From an uncultured Alphaproteobacteria bacterium (GTDB lineage: Bacteria; Pseudomonadota; Alphaproteobacteria; HIMB59), in NCBI GenBank assembly GCA_902613845.1, contig CACMIW010000006.1, positions 1 through 64,000 on the forward strand: 64,000 nucleotides of DNA, written 5' to 3'. The translations under genes were made by a program, and so were the position numbers. Positions 55,241 to 64,000 of this stretch are shown here, in pieces (positions within the stretch are counted from its first letter, which is position 1; each line of letters opens with the position of its first letter). The notes beneath the pieces are model-generated. The model had not been told where the DNA came from, did not search any database, and worked only from the letters and a program-made list of their open reading frames with translations.

Positions 55241-56410
55241 ATGTTGAAAATATTAGTGATAGGGCTTGGTTATGTGGGTACTGCAAATGCTGTGCTTTTA
55301 TCTCAACATAATGAAGTTATTTGCTTCGATCTAGATGTTTCGAAATCAAATAACTTAATTAGTGGTATTTCACCCATAGAGGATAAAGAAGTATCAAAAT
55401 ATTTATCTTCAAAGAAATTAAATTTAAAATCAGCAGAGAAGTTTCCATTTGCAATTGACAATTTTGACTTTGCAATTGTTGCCACACCAACAAATTATGA
55501 GATAGAAACTAATAAATTTGATACTTCTTCTATAGAAAAATCTCTAGAAAATATTCAAAGCTCTAAATCAAATCCAACAGTAATTATACGATCTACTGTT
55601 CCAGTTGGTTATGTGAATACAGTGCAAAAGAAATTCCCTAGTCTTGAAATTATTTTTGTGCCTGAATTTTTAAGAGAGGGAAGAGCTTTAAATGACAGTC
55701 TTTATCCATCAAGAATTGTAATAGGTTCCTATTCTGAAAAAGGAAAAGAATTTGCAAAATTATTGATGGAGTCATCGCTAAATAAAGATGTTCAAACTAT
55801 TTACACAAATTCTACAGAAGCAGAGTCATCAAAATTATTTTCTAATGCCTATTTAGCAATGCGAGTTACATTTTTTAATGAGTTAGACACTTTCGCAATG
55901 TCAAGAAATTTAAATACAAAAGAGATTATTAAATCTGTAAGTCTAGATCCTAGGATAGGAGATTTTTACAATAATCCATCATTTGGATATGGGGGATACT
56001 GTCTACCTAAAGATACAAAACAATTATTAGCTAACTTTGATAAAGTCCCCCAAAAAATTATGGAGGCAATCATAGAGTCAAATTCAATGCGAAAAGATTT
56101 CATTGGTTTAGAGATTGCAAAATTAAAACCTAAAACTGTTGGTGTTTATAAACTCATTATGAAAGAGGGATCAGATAATATAAGAGAGTCAAGTATGCAA
56201 GGCATTATGAAAAGATTAAAAGCTAAAGGTATAAAGGTGATAGTCTACGAACCTTTAATCAAAGATAAGAAATTTTTCAATTCAGAGGTTTATCAAGATT
56301 TAGAATTATTCAAAAAAGATGCTGATTTAATTCTTTGCAATAGAAGCCATTCAGATCTAGATGATGTACAAGACAAGATATTTACTAGAGACTTGTTTAA
56401 CCAAGATTGA
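55241..56410 (+). CDS. ugd: UDP-glucose 6-dehydrogenase-like enzyme
   Basis: Oxidises UDP-glucose to UDP-glucuronate. Rossmann loop [10 protein letters not shown] (8-17), [64 protein letters not shown] and catalytic Cys254 in [12 protein letters not shown] are in place. 389 residues match the short E. coli class. Other NDP-sugar dehydrogenases cannot be excluded. TATAAT lies nine bases before the ATG. Confidence 0.92.
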   Translation: MLKILVIGLGYVGTANAVLLSQHNEVICFDLDVSKSNNLISGISPIEDKEVSKYLSSKKLNLKSAEKFPFAIDNFDFAIVATPTNYEIETNKFDTSSIEKSLENIQSSKSNPTVIIRSTVPVGYVNTVQKKFPSLEIIFVPEFLREGRALNDSLYPSRIVIGSYSEKGKEFAKLLMESSLNKDVQTIYTNSTEAESSKLFSNAYLAMRVTFFNELDTFAMSRNLNTKEIIKSVSLDPRIGDFYNNPSFGYGGYCLPKDTKQLLANFDKVPQKIMEAIIESNSMRKDFIGLEIAKLKPKTVGVYKLIMKEGSDNIRESSMQGIMKRLKAKGIKVIVYEPLIKDKKFFNSEVYQDLELFKKDADLILCNRSHSDLDDVQDKIFTRDLFNQD

Positions 56411-56497
56411 GTAAAAGATTAATATTTTTCTAAATTTATTCAAAAAATACATGAAATACATAGTATTTTTATATTTTCGTTTCGCATCAGATAGGTC

Positions 56498-56503
56498 TAT
56501 ACT
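56498..56503 (+). promoter_or_regulatory. Candidate -10 box of aapJ
   Basis: TATACT with TTTCGT 17 bases upstream (56475-56480), 30 bases before the aapJ ATG. Fair match only. Confidence 0.35.
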
Positions 56504-56533
56504 GCCGAGGCTTATATATATAAGGAGGAAACG

Positions 56534-57559
56534 ATGACAAAAATTAAATCGTTGTTTATTTCTCTTGTTTTAACACTAGGTGTTTCTACAGCAATAGCTG
56601 GAAGTCATGGGAGCACCCACGATCTAGTTAAAGAAAGAGGAAAATTAATGTGTGGTTCCAACACTGGATTAGCGGGCTTTGGTGCTCCAAATGACGCTGG
56701 TGTTTGGGAAGGCATTGATGTTGATGTATGTAGAGCTGTAGCAGCAGCTGTATTTGGTGATGCTTCTAAAGTTGAGTATGTACCTACAACATCAAAAGTA
56801 CGTTTCACAGTTCTTCAGTCAGGTGAAATTGATATGCTATCAAGAAATACTACATGGACTTTATCAAGAGACGTTGATCTTGGTTTAGAATTTGTTGGTG
56901 TTAATTACTATGATGGTCAAGGCTTTATGGTTAACAAAAGTCTTGGTGTATCAAGTGCTATGGAATTAGATGGCGCATCTGTATGTATTCAGGTTGGTAC
57001 AACAACTGAAATGAACCTTGCTGATTTCTTCAAAGCAAATGGTATGAGCTATGAGTCAGTTCCTGTTGAGACTAACTCAGAAGCTGATGCTGCTTACACA
57101 GCTGGTCGTTGTGACGTTTACACAACAGACGCATCTGGTTTATATGCAAGTAGAGCTGGTTATCCAGATCCATCTGCTCACGTGGTTTTACCAGAAATCG
57201 TATCTAAAGAGCCTTTAGGCCCTGCAGTTAGACACGGTGATAGTGAGTGGGCTGATATCGTAAGATGGTCTCTTAATGCAATGATCATTGGTGAAGAGCT
57301 AGGTATTACATCAGCTAATGTTGATGAAATGAAGAGCTCAAAAAACCCTGAGGTTTTAAGACTATTGGGTGTTGATGCTGGTTACGGAGCTATGTTAGGT
57401 CTTTCTGACGACTGGGCTTATAATATCTTAAGTCAAGTTGGAAACTATTCAGAGAGTTTTGAAAAGCATATTGGTCCTAACACACCAATTAACATTCAAA
57501 GAGGCTTAAACGCTCTTTATAAAGATGGCGGTATTTTATACGCACCTCCATTTAGATAA
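56534..57559 (+). CDS. aapJ: Amino-acid ABC transporter binding protein
   Basis: Periplasmic receptor for general L-amino acids. Signal peptide KSLFISLVLTLGVSTAIA, then the PBP type-2 domain with LVKERGKLMCGSNTGLAGF and RFTVLQSGEIDMLSRNTTWT, DGQGFMVNKSLG. 341 residues, as in rhizobial AapJ. Ribosome site AAGGAGGAAACG is very strong. A hairpin follows the stop (57567-57591). First gene of aapJQMP. Confidence 0.96.
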   Translation: MTKIKSLFISLVLTLGVSTAIAGSHGSTHDLVKERGKLMCGSNTGLAGFGAPNDAGVWEGIDVDVCRAVAAAVFGDASKVEYVPTTSKVRFTVLQSGEIDMLSRNTTWTLSRDVDLGLEFVGVNYYDGQGFMVNKSLGVSSAMELDGASVCIQVGTTTEMNLADFFKANGMSYESVPVETNSEADAAYTAGRCDVYTTDASGLYASRAGYPDPSAHVVLPEIVSKEPLGPAVRHGDSEWADIVRWSLNAMIIGEELGITSANVDEMKSSKNPEVLRLLGVDAGYGAMLGLSDDWAYNILSQVGNYSESFEKHIGPNTPINIQRGLNALYKDGGILYAPPFR

Positions 57560-57566
57560 AAAATAA

Positions 57567-57591
57567 GGGTATGGGCTTAGAGCCCATACCC
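57567..57591 (+). repeat. Intercistronic hairpin aapJ/aapQ
   Basis: Arms GGGTATGGGCT and AGCCCATACCC (11 bp, perfect) with loop TAG. It lies between the binding-protein and permease genes. The core TGGGCTTAGAGCCCA is one loop base away from the hairpin between proX and proW. No T-run follows; likely mRNA stabiliser or partial terminator giving more binding protein than permease. Confidence 0.88.
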
Positions 57592-57614
57592 CAAATTTAC
57601 GGATTTCAAAATTT

Positions 57615-58784
57615 ATGCAGACCAATTTTTTCAGAAAAATAATATTTGATGAAAAATCAAGATCCCTTCTAATTCAAACTCTTGTAATTGGTCTTTTTGC
57701 TTTATTTATTTATCTCATAACCCAGCAAACAGCCTATAACTTAGAAAAAAGAGGCATTAGCTCAGGTTTTGATTTCTTACATATCTCAGCAGGTTACGAT
57801 ATAAGTATCCGCTTAATTCCATTTACAAGTGAGGACACTCACTTAAGAGCATATTTCGTTGGATTATTAAATACATTGATGATTGCTGTTTGTGGGTGTT
57901 TTTTAGCAACCATAATTGGTTTTTTAGTTGGAATTATTCGCCTATCAAGCAATTGGCTATTTCGTAATATAGCTTATGTTTATGTTGAGTTTACAAGAAA
58001 TGTGCCTGTTCTTGTTCAAATAATTCTTTACTACAGTATTCTTTTAAACTTACCTAAAATTAAACAAGCAATTGTAATTTTTGATAATTTTTATTTAACT
58101 AATCGAGGTTTCTTTTCCCCCTCTCCAATATTTAAAGATGGTTTTTCAATTGTCGCTTGGAGCTTAGTAATTGCAATTATATTTTCCTTTTTTCTAAAAA
58201 TATTTTTGAAGAAAAAACAAGAAGATACCGGAAAACAATATCCAACTTTTATGATAAACAGTGCAATTATTATTTTTACACCAATAATTTTTTATTACAT
58301 TATGGGCATGCCTTTAGAGTTTGATAGTCCAGTTTTGAAGGGATTTAATTTTAAAGGAGGGATGGTAATTCGACCAGAATTTTTAGGAATGCTGTTTGGT
58401 TTATCTATTTATACAGCTGCATTTATCTCCGAGACTGTTAGATCTGGTATTATATCAGTATCAAAGGGACAAAGGGAGGCATCTCAAGCTTTAGGTTTAA
58501 AAAGTAATTTTATAATGAGGCTGATTATTATTCCTCAAGCACTGAGAGTTATCATTCCACCTCTTACCTCTCAATATTTAAATTTAACAAAAAACTCCTC
58601 TCTTGGAATCGCAATAGGTTATGCCGATTTAGTTCACGGATTTGGAGGTATATCTTTAAATCAAACAGGAAGAGCCATAGAGATTATGATGATGGTTATG
58701 CTTACTTATTTGACAATTAGTTTAACCATTTCTTTTTTTATGAACTTATATAATAAGTCCGTACAATTTAAGGGTAACGCATGA
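57615..58784 (+). CDS. aapQ: Amino-acid ABC transporter permease
   Basis: First permease, 389 residues. Three family blocks: LRAYFVGLLNTLMIAVCGC, VEFTRNVPVLVQI and the EAA-type GQREASQALGLKSNFIMRLI. ISAGYDISIRLIPF in the N-terminal part is AapQ-like. It overlaps aapM by four bases. Confidence 0.95.
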   Translation: MQTNFFRKIIFDEKSRSLLIQTLVIGLFALFIYLITQQTAYNLEKRGISSGFDFLHISAGYDISIRLIPFTSEDTHLRAYFVGLLNTLMIAVCGCFLATIIGFLVGIIRLSSNWLFRNIAYVYVEFTRNVPVLVQIILYYSILLNLPKIKQAIVIFDNFYLTNRGFFSPSPIFKDGFSIVAWSLVIAIIFSFFLKIFLKKKQEDTGKQYPTFMINSAIIIFTPIIFYYIMGMPLEFDSPVLKGFNFKGGMVIRPEFLGMLFGLSIYTAAFISETVRSGIISVSKGQREASQALGLKSNFIMRLIIIPQALRVIIPPLTSQYLNLTKNSSLGIAIGYADLVHGFGGISLNQTGRAIEIMMMVMLTYLTISLTISFFMNLYNKSVQFKGNA

Positions 58785-59893
58785 GCTCTACTGCCATTCA
58801 AATTATTTCACGCAGTAAGTATTACAACTGGTTAGTAAAAAATTTATTTTCCACTTGGGTAAATACAATACTTACTGTTATTGCGCTAATATTCGTATAT
58901 CAGGTTGGAAGTTTCTTTTTGAATTGGGCAATTTTTGATGCTGATTTTAGATATAATTTTCAAGGTGAACTAATTATTGATCGCGGATTTTGCTCTAAAA
59001 ACATTGTGCCCGGTGAATATGGTGCCTGTTGGGCAATTATTTTTGCACGATGGAACCAATTTATGTATGGACTTTATCCTATTGAAGAAGCATGGAGGGT
59101 AAACTTAATCTATGCTCTTTTACCTTTAGCAATTATTGGAATTCTTTTTGATAAAATTCCATTTCGTAGATATTTTATTTATTTTACTTTTATATTTCCA
59201 TTCTTGGCTTACTTCATGCTTTATGGAGGACCAGGATTAAGTGTTGTCGGTACAAATAAATGGGGAGGGCTATTAGTAACACTTTTCTTAGGAGTTACTG
59301 GGATAGGTTTAGCGTTTCCTTTAAGCATTCTTTTAGCCTTAGGTAGAAGATCTAAAATGCCCATCATAAAATCATTGTGTGTAGTTTTTATTGAATTCAT
59401 TAGAGGTGTCCCTCTTATAACATTGTTATTTACAGCTAATGTAATGTTACCTTTATTTTTACCTGATGGAGTAAATCCAGATAATCTTTTACGTGCTTTA
59501 GTGGCCGTTACTTTATTTCAATCAGCCTATATGGCTGAAGCAATTAGAGGTGGCTTGCAAGCCATTCCAAGGGGGCAAGTCGAAGCTGCGCAGTCTTTAG
59601 GATTAAGTTATTGGCAAACCACTCGCAAAATAGTTTTACCACAAGCTCTAAAGATAGCTATTCCACCAATAGTTAATACCTGTATTGGATTATTTAAAGA
59701 TACATCTTTAGTTTTAATTATAGGATTATTTGATTTATTAGGTATTGGCAGAGCAGCTTTAGCTGATATGACATGGACTAAACTTTATTATGAGGTTTAT
59801 GTTTTTATTTCACTTGTATTTTTCATATTTTGCTTTGGTATGTCACGCTATAGTTTATATTTAGAAAAAAAACTAAAAACGGATAATAGTTAA
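58781..59893 (+). CDS. aapM: Amino-acid ABC transporter permease
   Basis: Second permease, 370 residues. [20 protein letters not shown] is an AapM N-terminal hallmark, then [13 protein letters not shown] and [20 protein letters not shown]. Starts within the aapQ stop and its own stop overlaps aapP by one base, so the three are coupled. Confidence 0.95.
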   Translation: MSSTAIQIISRSKYYNWLVKNLFSTWVNTILTVIALIFVYQVGSFFLNWAIFDADFRYNFQGELIIDRGFCSKNIVPGEYGACWAIIFARWNQFMYGLYPIEEAWRVNLIYALLPLAIIGILFDKIPFRRYFIYFTFIFPFLAYFMLYGGPGLSVVGTNKWGGLLVTLFLGVTGIGLAFPLSILLALGRRSKMPIIKSLCVVFIEFIRGVPLITLLFTANVMLPLFLPDGVNPDNLLRALVAVTLFQSAYMAEAIRGGLQAIPRGQVEAAQSLGLSYWQTTRKIVLPQALKIAIPPIVNTCIGLFKDTSLVLIIGLFDLLGIGRAALADMTWTKLYYEVYVFISLVFFIFCFGMSRYSLYLEKKLKTDNS

Positions 59894-60636
59894 TGAGCAC
59901 AGATCAGGTAATACATTTAGAAAAAGTAAACAAATGGTATGATGATTTTCATGTTTTAAAAGATATTGATTTAATTGTTAATAAAGGGCAAAAAATCGTT
60001 ATCTGTGGCCCTAGTGGCTCTGGTAAGTCAACAATGATTAGATGTATAAATCGTCTAGAGGCTCATCAAAAAGGGACAATAGTTGTTCACGGAACAGAAC
60101 TTACAAATGATCTTAAAAACATTGATTTAATTAGGAAAAATGTCGGTATGGTTTTCCAGCAATTCAATCTTTTTCCGCACCTCTCTGTATTAGACAATAT
60201 TTCCTTAGCGCCAATTTGGGTGAAAAAAATGCCAAAAAATGAAGCCGAAGATATTGCAATGTCCTATTTAGAAAAAGTTAAAATTCCTGAGCAGGCTCAA
60301 AAATTTCCTGGTCAGCTCTCCGGAGGTCAACAGCAACGTGTTGCTATTGCTAGATCATTAGCTATGAACCCTGACATTATGTTGTTTGATGAACCAACAT
60401 CAGCTCTAGACCCAGAAATGATCAAAGAGGTTTTGGATGTGATGATACAATTAGCAGAAGAGGGTATGACTATGTTAGTTGTTACTCATGAGATGGGATT
60501 TGCAAAAACTGTTGCTGATCAAATGATTTTTATGGATGAGGGAAGAATTGTTGAACAAGCATCCCCAGATGAATTCTTTAATAACCCAAAAAGTGATCGA
60601 ACTAAACTTTTCTTAAGTCAAATTCTTAATCATTAA
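59893..60636 (+). CDS. aapP: Amino-acid ABC transporter ATPase
   Basis: Energy subunit. Walker [10 protein letters not shown] (39-47), signature [16 protein letters not shown], Walker [16 protein letters not shown], and [15 protein letters not shown] at the H-loop. 247 residues, full length. Closes aapJQMP; lysE-family gene starts 11 bases later. Confidence 0.96.
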   Translation: MSTDQVIHLEKVNKWYDDFHVLKDIDLIVNKGQKIVICGPSGSGKSTMIRCINRLEAHQKGTIVVHGTELTNDLKNIDLIRKNVGMVFQQFNLFPHLSVLDNISLAPIWVKKMPKNEAEDIAMSYLEKVKIPEQAQKFPGQLSGGQQQRVAIARSLAMNPDIMLFDEPTSALDPEMIKEVLDVMIQLAEEGMTMLVVTHEMGFAKTVADQMIFMDEGRIVEQASPDEFFNNPKSDRTKLFLSQILNH

Positions 60637-60647
60637 AGAAGTATTAG

Positions 60648-61274
60648 ATGAATGAAGTTGTAATGGCTTTATTATCCGGATGGATAATATTTTATTTTGC
60701 TGTATTTTTGCCAGGACCTAATACTTTTTTTGTGGCATCCGTTGGAATTAGTGGTCAGAAAAAACAAATTTGGGGTGCTGCAGTTGGTACTGCTATTGGT
60801 TCTTTTACTTGGTGCTTACTTGCTACAACAGGTATTTCTTTTCTAATTTCAAATTTAATGGGTTGGGGTTTTATTGTTTTAAAGATCTTAGCTAGTCTTT
60901 ATATGATTTATTTAGCATATCAAATTGGCAGCCAATACTTTAGCTCTGAAAATCAACTCATAAAACTATCCAATGAAAGAAATTTTTTAAACAGTATGAA
61001 GAAAGCAATAATTGTTGCATATACCAATCCCAAAGCTTTCGCATTTTGGTCTGCTCTAGCAACTTTACAATTCAGTGAAAACCTAAATTTTAGTATTGCT
61101 CTAATTTTTGCAACAGGTAGTTTTTTTATTTCAGCAATGAATTATTCAATTATCGGCCACTTTTTTGGTATAAAAAAGTTTTCAAATTACTTCAATAGAC
61201 CTAAAAATATTGTCAATTTAATATTTGCTGGACTTTTTATATTTGTAGCTATAGAAATTTGGGTGTTAGGCTAG
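60648..61274 (+). CDS. LysE/RhtB-family exporter
   Basis: Six-helix amino-acid exporter, 208 residues. The family motif FLPGPNTFFVASVGISGQKK with GAAVGTAIGSF, and NPKAFAFWSALATLQF, are typical. Following a general amino-acid importer, it may relieve excess uptake. Start at 60648 has a weak ribosome site; may be coupled to aapP. Followed by a bidirectional terminator. Confidence 0.92.
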   Translation: MNEVVMALLSGWIIFYFAVFLPGPNTFFVASVGISGQKKQIWGAAVGTAIGSFTWCLLATTGISFLISNLMGWGFIVLKILASLYMIYLAYQIGSQYFSSENQLIKLSNERNFLNSMKKAIIVAYTNPKAFAFWSALATLQFSENLNFSIALIFATGSFFISAMNYSIIGHFFGIKKFSNYFNRPKNIVNLIFAGLFIFVAIEIWVLG

Positions 61275-61276
61275 TC

Positions 61277-61300
61277 AAAAAGCCCTATATAGGGCTTTTT
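61277..61300. terminator. Bidirectional terminator
   Basis: AAAAAGCCCTAT and its mirror ATAGGGCTTTTT, a perfect palindrome with A-run and T-run on opposite sides. It ends the LysE gene on plus and the small minus-strand gene 61299-61463. Confidence 0.93.
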
Positions 61301-61463
61301 AAAATTTTCTAATAAATCTTCTATCTATCTCTTTTTGTCTTCTTTCAAGGTCAATCATGTCGATAGCTTGAGATAAATACACCTCTTCTTTGTAAGACTT
61401 TGATTTTTGGTCATTTTTTCCATTAATAATTATTTTTCTAATAGATTTAAATAGATTGCTCAT
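61299..61463 (-). CDS. 54-residue DUF3563-like protein
   Basis: A short gene beginning in the stop of the preceding small gene (TAATG overlap). The product begins MSNLFKSIRKIIING and ends with YLSQAIDMIDLERRQKEIDR, the YLxxxxDxxDLERR pattern I associate with DUF3563, a small alphaproteobacterial family of unknown role. Its stop runs into the LysE terminator palindrome. Confidence 0.65.
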   Translation of the reverse strand: MSNLFKSIRKIIINGKNDQKSKSYKEEVYLSQAIDMIDLERRQKEIDRRFIRKF

Positions 61464-61642
61464 TAGGCAGCCTCTTTTAAGCTATTTGGAAATGACTGAT
61501 TTCTTTTGTACTCGGAGTAAGCCCATTGCCAATCTGTGCCATACTCAACCTTACAAAAATTTATAATACTGTCTTCTTTTTTACTAAAAAGAGATAACCA
61601 GAACTTTAAAGATCTTTCTGTAAATCCAAAAATTTTATTCAT
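61463..61642 (-). CDS. 59-residue protein, function unknown
   Basis: Starts after AAAGGA, ten bases before its ATG. The product MNKIFGFTERSLKFWLSLFS is followed by KKEDSIINFCKVEYG and a C-terminal TDWQWAYSEYKRNQS. Slightly amphipathic N-terminus; not recognised. It overlaps the 54-residue gene, so the pair is probably translated together. Confidence 0.6.
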   Translation of the reverse strand: MNKIFGFTERSLKFWLSLFSKKEDSIINFCKVEYGTDWQWAYSEYKRNQSFPNSLKEAA

Positions 61643-61802
61643 AATTTTATTTCCTTTCTTACATATATATAGTTTTAAAAAGAAGTTTTACTTTTGCTAA
61701 ATATAGACAGCTGATGTCTATTTATGAGACTTCAAACAAATTCATTAAATATTTTTAATTTGCATGTAGTCTAAGTAACAAAAAAAATGATAAATTTATG
61801 AC

Positions 61803-62879
61803 ATGGATTATAAAATTTTTGATGGCCATAATGATGTATTATTTAGACTATTTTTAAAGAACAAACCTGACTCCTATCTTGATTTTATCGATGGAGATAA
61901 TGAGGGACATTTAGATCTTCCTAGAATGAACCAAGCTAATTTTAAAGGAGGCTTATGCGCCATATATGTTCCTACCCCAGAACAAGATATCTCTGACTCT
62001 GATAAGTTGGTCAACTATAAAGATATGGAGAAGGATGAGTATTTATTACCACTTCCAAGACCCGTAGACGTAAATGATGCATTACCAGTTGTTTTAAATC
62101 AATTGTCTATCCTTTCAAAAATTGAAAGAAACTCAAAAAATAAAGTTAAGATTTGTTTATCTGGCAAGGATTTGGAAACCTCGTTTAAACATGATGATCA
62201 ATTATCTGTAGTAATGCATATAGAGGGTGCAGAATGTATAGATAAAAATTTTTATAATCTCGAAACTTTATTTCGAGCTGGTCTTAGATCAATTGGGCCA
62301 GTTTGGTCAAGACCTACTATTTTTGCAGAGGGCGTTCCCTTTGCTTTTCCAACTTCACCAGATATTGGAGATGGTTTAACCGAAATAGGAATAGAACTTA
62401 TAAAAAATTGTAATTCACTAAATATGTTAATTGACACCTCTCATTTAAATGAAAAAGGCTTTTGGGATATAGCAAAATATTCAAATTCGCCCCTAGTAGC
62501 CACGCATAGCAATGCTCATCAGATTTGCCCACACTCTAGAAACCTTACAAATAAGCAATTAGATGCAATCAAAGAAACTCAAGGGATGGTTGGAGTTAAC
62601 TTTGCCCCAGCTTTTTTAAGGAAAGATGGAAAAATGGTTTCTGATACAGATTTACAAATAATTGTTGATCATTTTAAGTACCTTATTGACTATATGGGAG
62701 ATGATAAAGTTGGATTTGGCTCAGATTTCGACGGTGCAATGATGCCAAAAGATCTTAATAGCGTTCTAGGTATGCATAAATTAATCGATCTATTAATTTC
62801 ACAGGGTTTTAATGAAAACTTAATGATTAAAATTTCACATTTAAATTGGATTAATCTTTTAAAAAGAGTTTTAAATTAA
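61803..62879 (+). CDS. Membrane dipeptidase family (M19) protein
   Basis: Zinc dipeptidase-like amidohydrolase, 358 residues. Metal ligands: FDGHNDV (His9, Asp11), VMHIEGAEC (Glu), ATHSNAHQI and CPHSRNLTN, and GSDFDGA near the end. M19 enzymes cleave dipeptides, D-amino-acid containing ones or beta-lactams. No signal peptide is seen, so it acts in the cytosol. Confidence 0.92.
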   Translation: MDYKIFDGHNDVLFRLFLKNKPDSYLDFIDGDNEGHLDLPRMNQANFKGGLCAIYVPTPEQDISDSDKLVNYKDMEKDEYLLPLPRPVDVNDALPVVLNQLSILSKIERNSKNKVKICLSGKDLETSFKHDDQLSVVMHIEGAECIDKNFYNLETLFRAGLRSIGPVWSRPTIFAEGVPFAFPTSPDIGDGLTEIGIELIKNCNSLNMLIDTSHLNEKGFWDIAKYSNSPLVATHSNAHQICPHSRNLTNKQLDAIKETQGMVGVNFAPAFLRKDGKMVSDTDLQIIVDHFKYLIDYMGDDKVGFGSDFDGAMMPKDLNSVLGMHKLIDLLISQGFNENLMIKISHLNWINLLKRVLN

Positions 62880-62935
62880 TAAATATTCAATGAAGTGAAA
62901 CTTTAGTATCAAAAAAATTCTGATATAATCTTTAT

Positions 62936-63121
62936 ATGGGACTTCACTTTGACTATAAATCAAAAGCTGGTGAAAGAGCTATGGAGAAAGAGCGTAAGCG
63001 CCAAGAAAAACTTGCCGCTAAAAAGGCTAAAAGAGAAGCAAAAAGAGAAGCAGAAGAGTTAGCCGAATTAGAGCGCCTTACAGATCCAAATGCTCCAGCT
63101 GAGGGAAATCAGGAACAGTAA
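62936..63121 (+). CDS. 61-residue charged helical protein
   Basis: Begins MGLHFDYKSKAGERAMEKER, with a Lys/Arg/Glu/Ala helix in the middle (RKRQEKLAAKKAKREAKRE) and an acidic tail TDPNAPAEGNQEQ. TATAAT (62924-62929, with TGA before it, an extended -10) lies six bases before the ATG with no ribosome site, a leaderless design. Similar small charged proteins occur across alphaproteobacteria with unknown function. Confidence 0.8.
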   Translation: MGLHFDYKSKAGERAMEKERKRQEKLAAKKAKREAKREAEELAELERLTDPNAPAEGNQEQ

Positions 63122-63168
63122 TCTGATTACCCTCAAATATATTAATTTTTTCGATCGCTAGTATCGAC

Positions 63169-63882
63169 TCAGATTCTTTTTATCTTATAAATTTTTTGAT
63201 CCTCTGTCATAGATCTGACTTGCCTTTTGTACCATTCCTTAAAATCATTTGATGTGTCATCATAAAACATCACTTTCTTTCGAATTAAGAAAATACCAAT
63301 ATCACTTTCTGGAATTCCAATAAAAGTCTGTCTTTCTGTGTGCATCACTTTTACACTTTCTTGCAAAGGTTCGTGCTCACATAAATAATAACCATAATGC
63401 TCTCCCCAAACATATCTTATAATAGGAGTTGTTGCTTCAACCATCATCTGAACATATTTATCCTCATTTTTTAAAAAATTTTCCATACCTGGTACAGGTT
63501 GATGGATTTGAGCAAAACTAAGACCAATTTTTTCTTTAGGCACCCAAACAGAGGGAAATGAAACATGTAAAGCTATAAGTTTGTTACATCTGTGAAAAAT
63601 AGCTATATCCTCTTGAAGATTATAACCAAGTTCTACAAAGTCATTAAAGTTAGAATTTTTAGATGGGTATTCTTTTTTTATTATAGAATTTAACTTCTCG
63701 CATACAGCTATATCAATTTCTTTTGTAAAATAATCATCAATAAAAATATTTTCTTTACATTTTTGTTTCAAACTTAAATATCTTTCTTCGTGCTCATCAT
63801 ATTCAATAATTGGAAGGTCTTTTATTTTTTTTATTCCAGGAGCTACAGAGTAAATAGGTCCATATGGTTCCCAGTCGATCAT
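63169..63882 (-). CDS. DUF3445 (haem-dependent N-demethylase-like) protein
   Basis: 237 residues resembling the DUF3445 family, which includes the alpha subunit of dimethylamine monooxygenase. Visible: LQEDIAIFHR, HVSFPSVWVPKEKIGLSFAQ, IHQPVPG, and HTERQTFIGIPESD, which form the conserved central blocks. A role in amine demethylation is family-based. The ATG overlaps the stop of the TauE-like gene by four bases (ATGA), so it is cotranscribed with it. Confidence 0.8.
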   Translation of the reverse strand: MIDWEPYGPIYSVAPGIKKIKDLPIIEYDEHEERYLSLKQKCKENIFIDDYFTKEIDIAVCEKLNSIIKKEYPSKNSNFNDFVELGYNLQEDIAIFHRCNKLIALHVSFPSVWVPKEKIGLSFAQIHQPVPGMENFLKNEDKYVQMMVEATTPIIRYVWGEHYGYYLCEHEPLQESVKVMHTERQTFIGIPESDIGIFLIRKKVMFYDDTSNDFKEWYKRQVRSMTEDQKIYKIKRI

Positions 63883-64000
63883 TTTGTAAATAAAATCAAT
63901 ACTCCTATCAAAGTGATAGCAATAATAATAAGTTTTTTAAATAGGATTTCCGGTATTTGTTTATGTATAAAATAACCCAGCCAAACACTTAACATAACTA
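63879..64000 (-). CDS. TauE/SafE-type membrane exporter, C-terminal fragment
   Basis: The gene is cut by the window edge; 39 residues remain. VMLSVWLGYFIHKQIPEILF and a final helix LIIIAITLIGVLILF match the C-terminal end of sulfite exporter TauE/SafE proteins (GYxxHKxIPE). Overlaps the DUF3445 start by four bases. Substrate unknown. Confidence 0.7.
   Translation of the reverse strand, partial: VMLSVWLGYFIHKQIPEILFKKLIIIAITLIGVLILFTK

Noticed and set aside
61301-61802. tRNA or structural RNA in the gap after the LysE gene
   Set aside because: No cloverleaf or CCA pattern; the gap is explained by two small genes.

Overview
The window looks like a piece of a small, streamlined, AT-rich chromosome from a marine alphaproteobacterium. 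Lines of evidence are the AapJQMP-type amino-acid ABC transporter, a BacA/SbmA protein, an RpoH-like promoter of alphaproteobacterial type plus CIRCE ahead of groESL, a DMSP demethylase (DmdA), a glycine-betaine-type ABC transporter, very short intergenic gaps and no mobile DNA. The style fits SAR11, HIMB59 or AEGEAN-169-like lineages, but the sequence alone does not settle which. I see no rRNA, tRNA, insertion sequence, prophage or CRISPR array.

Layout. 1-5.6 kb: folP-folB-folK, a divergent trpF-like gene with katG, an aquaporin and a small membrane protein. 5.5-14.8 kb: class III aminotransferase, an unlisted 27-residue membrane microprotein, then a tightly overlapping run (pncC, PIF1-like helicase, a 57-residue membrane protein, alaX-like editing gene, EamA exporter), an ABC exporter, an unusual photolyase/cryptochrome and a metallophosphoesterase. 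14.9-19.5 kb: GMC dehydrogenase, SH3-like and SOUL proteins, then glnK-amtB. 19.5-30.9 kb: a long minus-strand block with pirin, periplasmic glutathione peroxidase, an enolase-superfamily enzyme, a GBBH/TauD-type dioxygenase, RidA, MFS, dmdA, a YeiH-type transporter, proW-proX-proV and cysE. This reads as an onium-compound (DMSP/betaine) uptake and breakdown region.

31-46.7 kb: mixed housekeeping genes: GNAT, bacA/sbmA, CBS protein plus rmlA-like, sbcB, a phosphatase plus a small four-cysteine protein, transaldolase, bioY, periplasmic msrB, a 27-residue very basic peptide, transporters, mutT-like, a leucine-dehydrogenase-like gene, a CDP-alcohol phosphatidyltransferase, ccdA, a VTT membrane protein and an FAD-oxidoreductase/SelD fusion. 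46.8-64 kb: CIRCE-groES-groEL, mscS, argF, a lipoprotein, trkH, apaG, fhs, ugd, aapJQMP, a LysE-family exporter, two small overlapping genes on the minus strand, an M19 dipeptidase, a 61-residue charged protein, a DUF3445-like gene and the end of a TauE/SafE-like gene.

Themes. One-carbon and methyl metabolism recurs: folate synthesis, DmdA (methyl transfer to tetrahydrofolate), fhs and a DUF3445 N-demethylase-like protein. Oxidative-stress defence recurs too: KatG, exported GPx and MsrB, pirin, MutT. The main non-routine observations are six unlisted small genes and a seventh weaker candidate, near-identical hairpins between binding-protein and permease genes of two unrelated ABC operons, a shared 17-bp palindrome at two loci, a purine-rich-loop hairpin that may be an RNA, and a repeated leaderless-promoter arrangement with the -10 box 6-9 nt before the ATG. 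Once these small genes are counted, no stretch over 300 bases is left without a gene.
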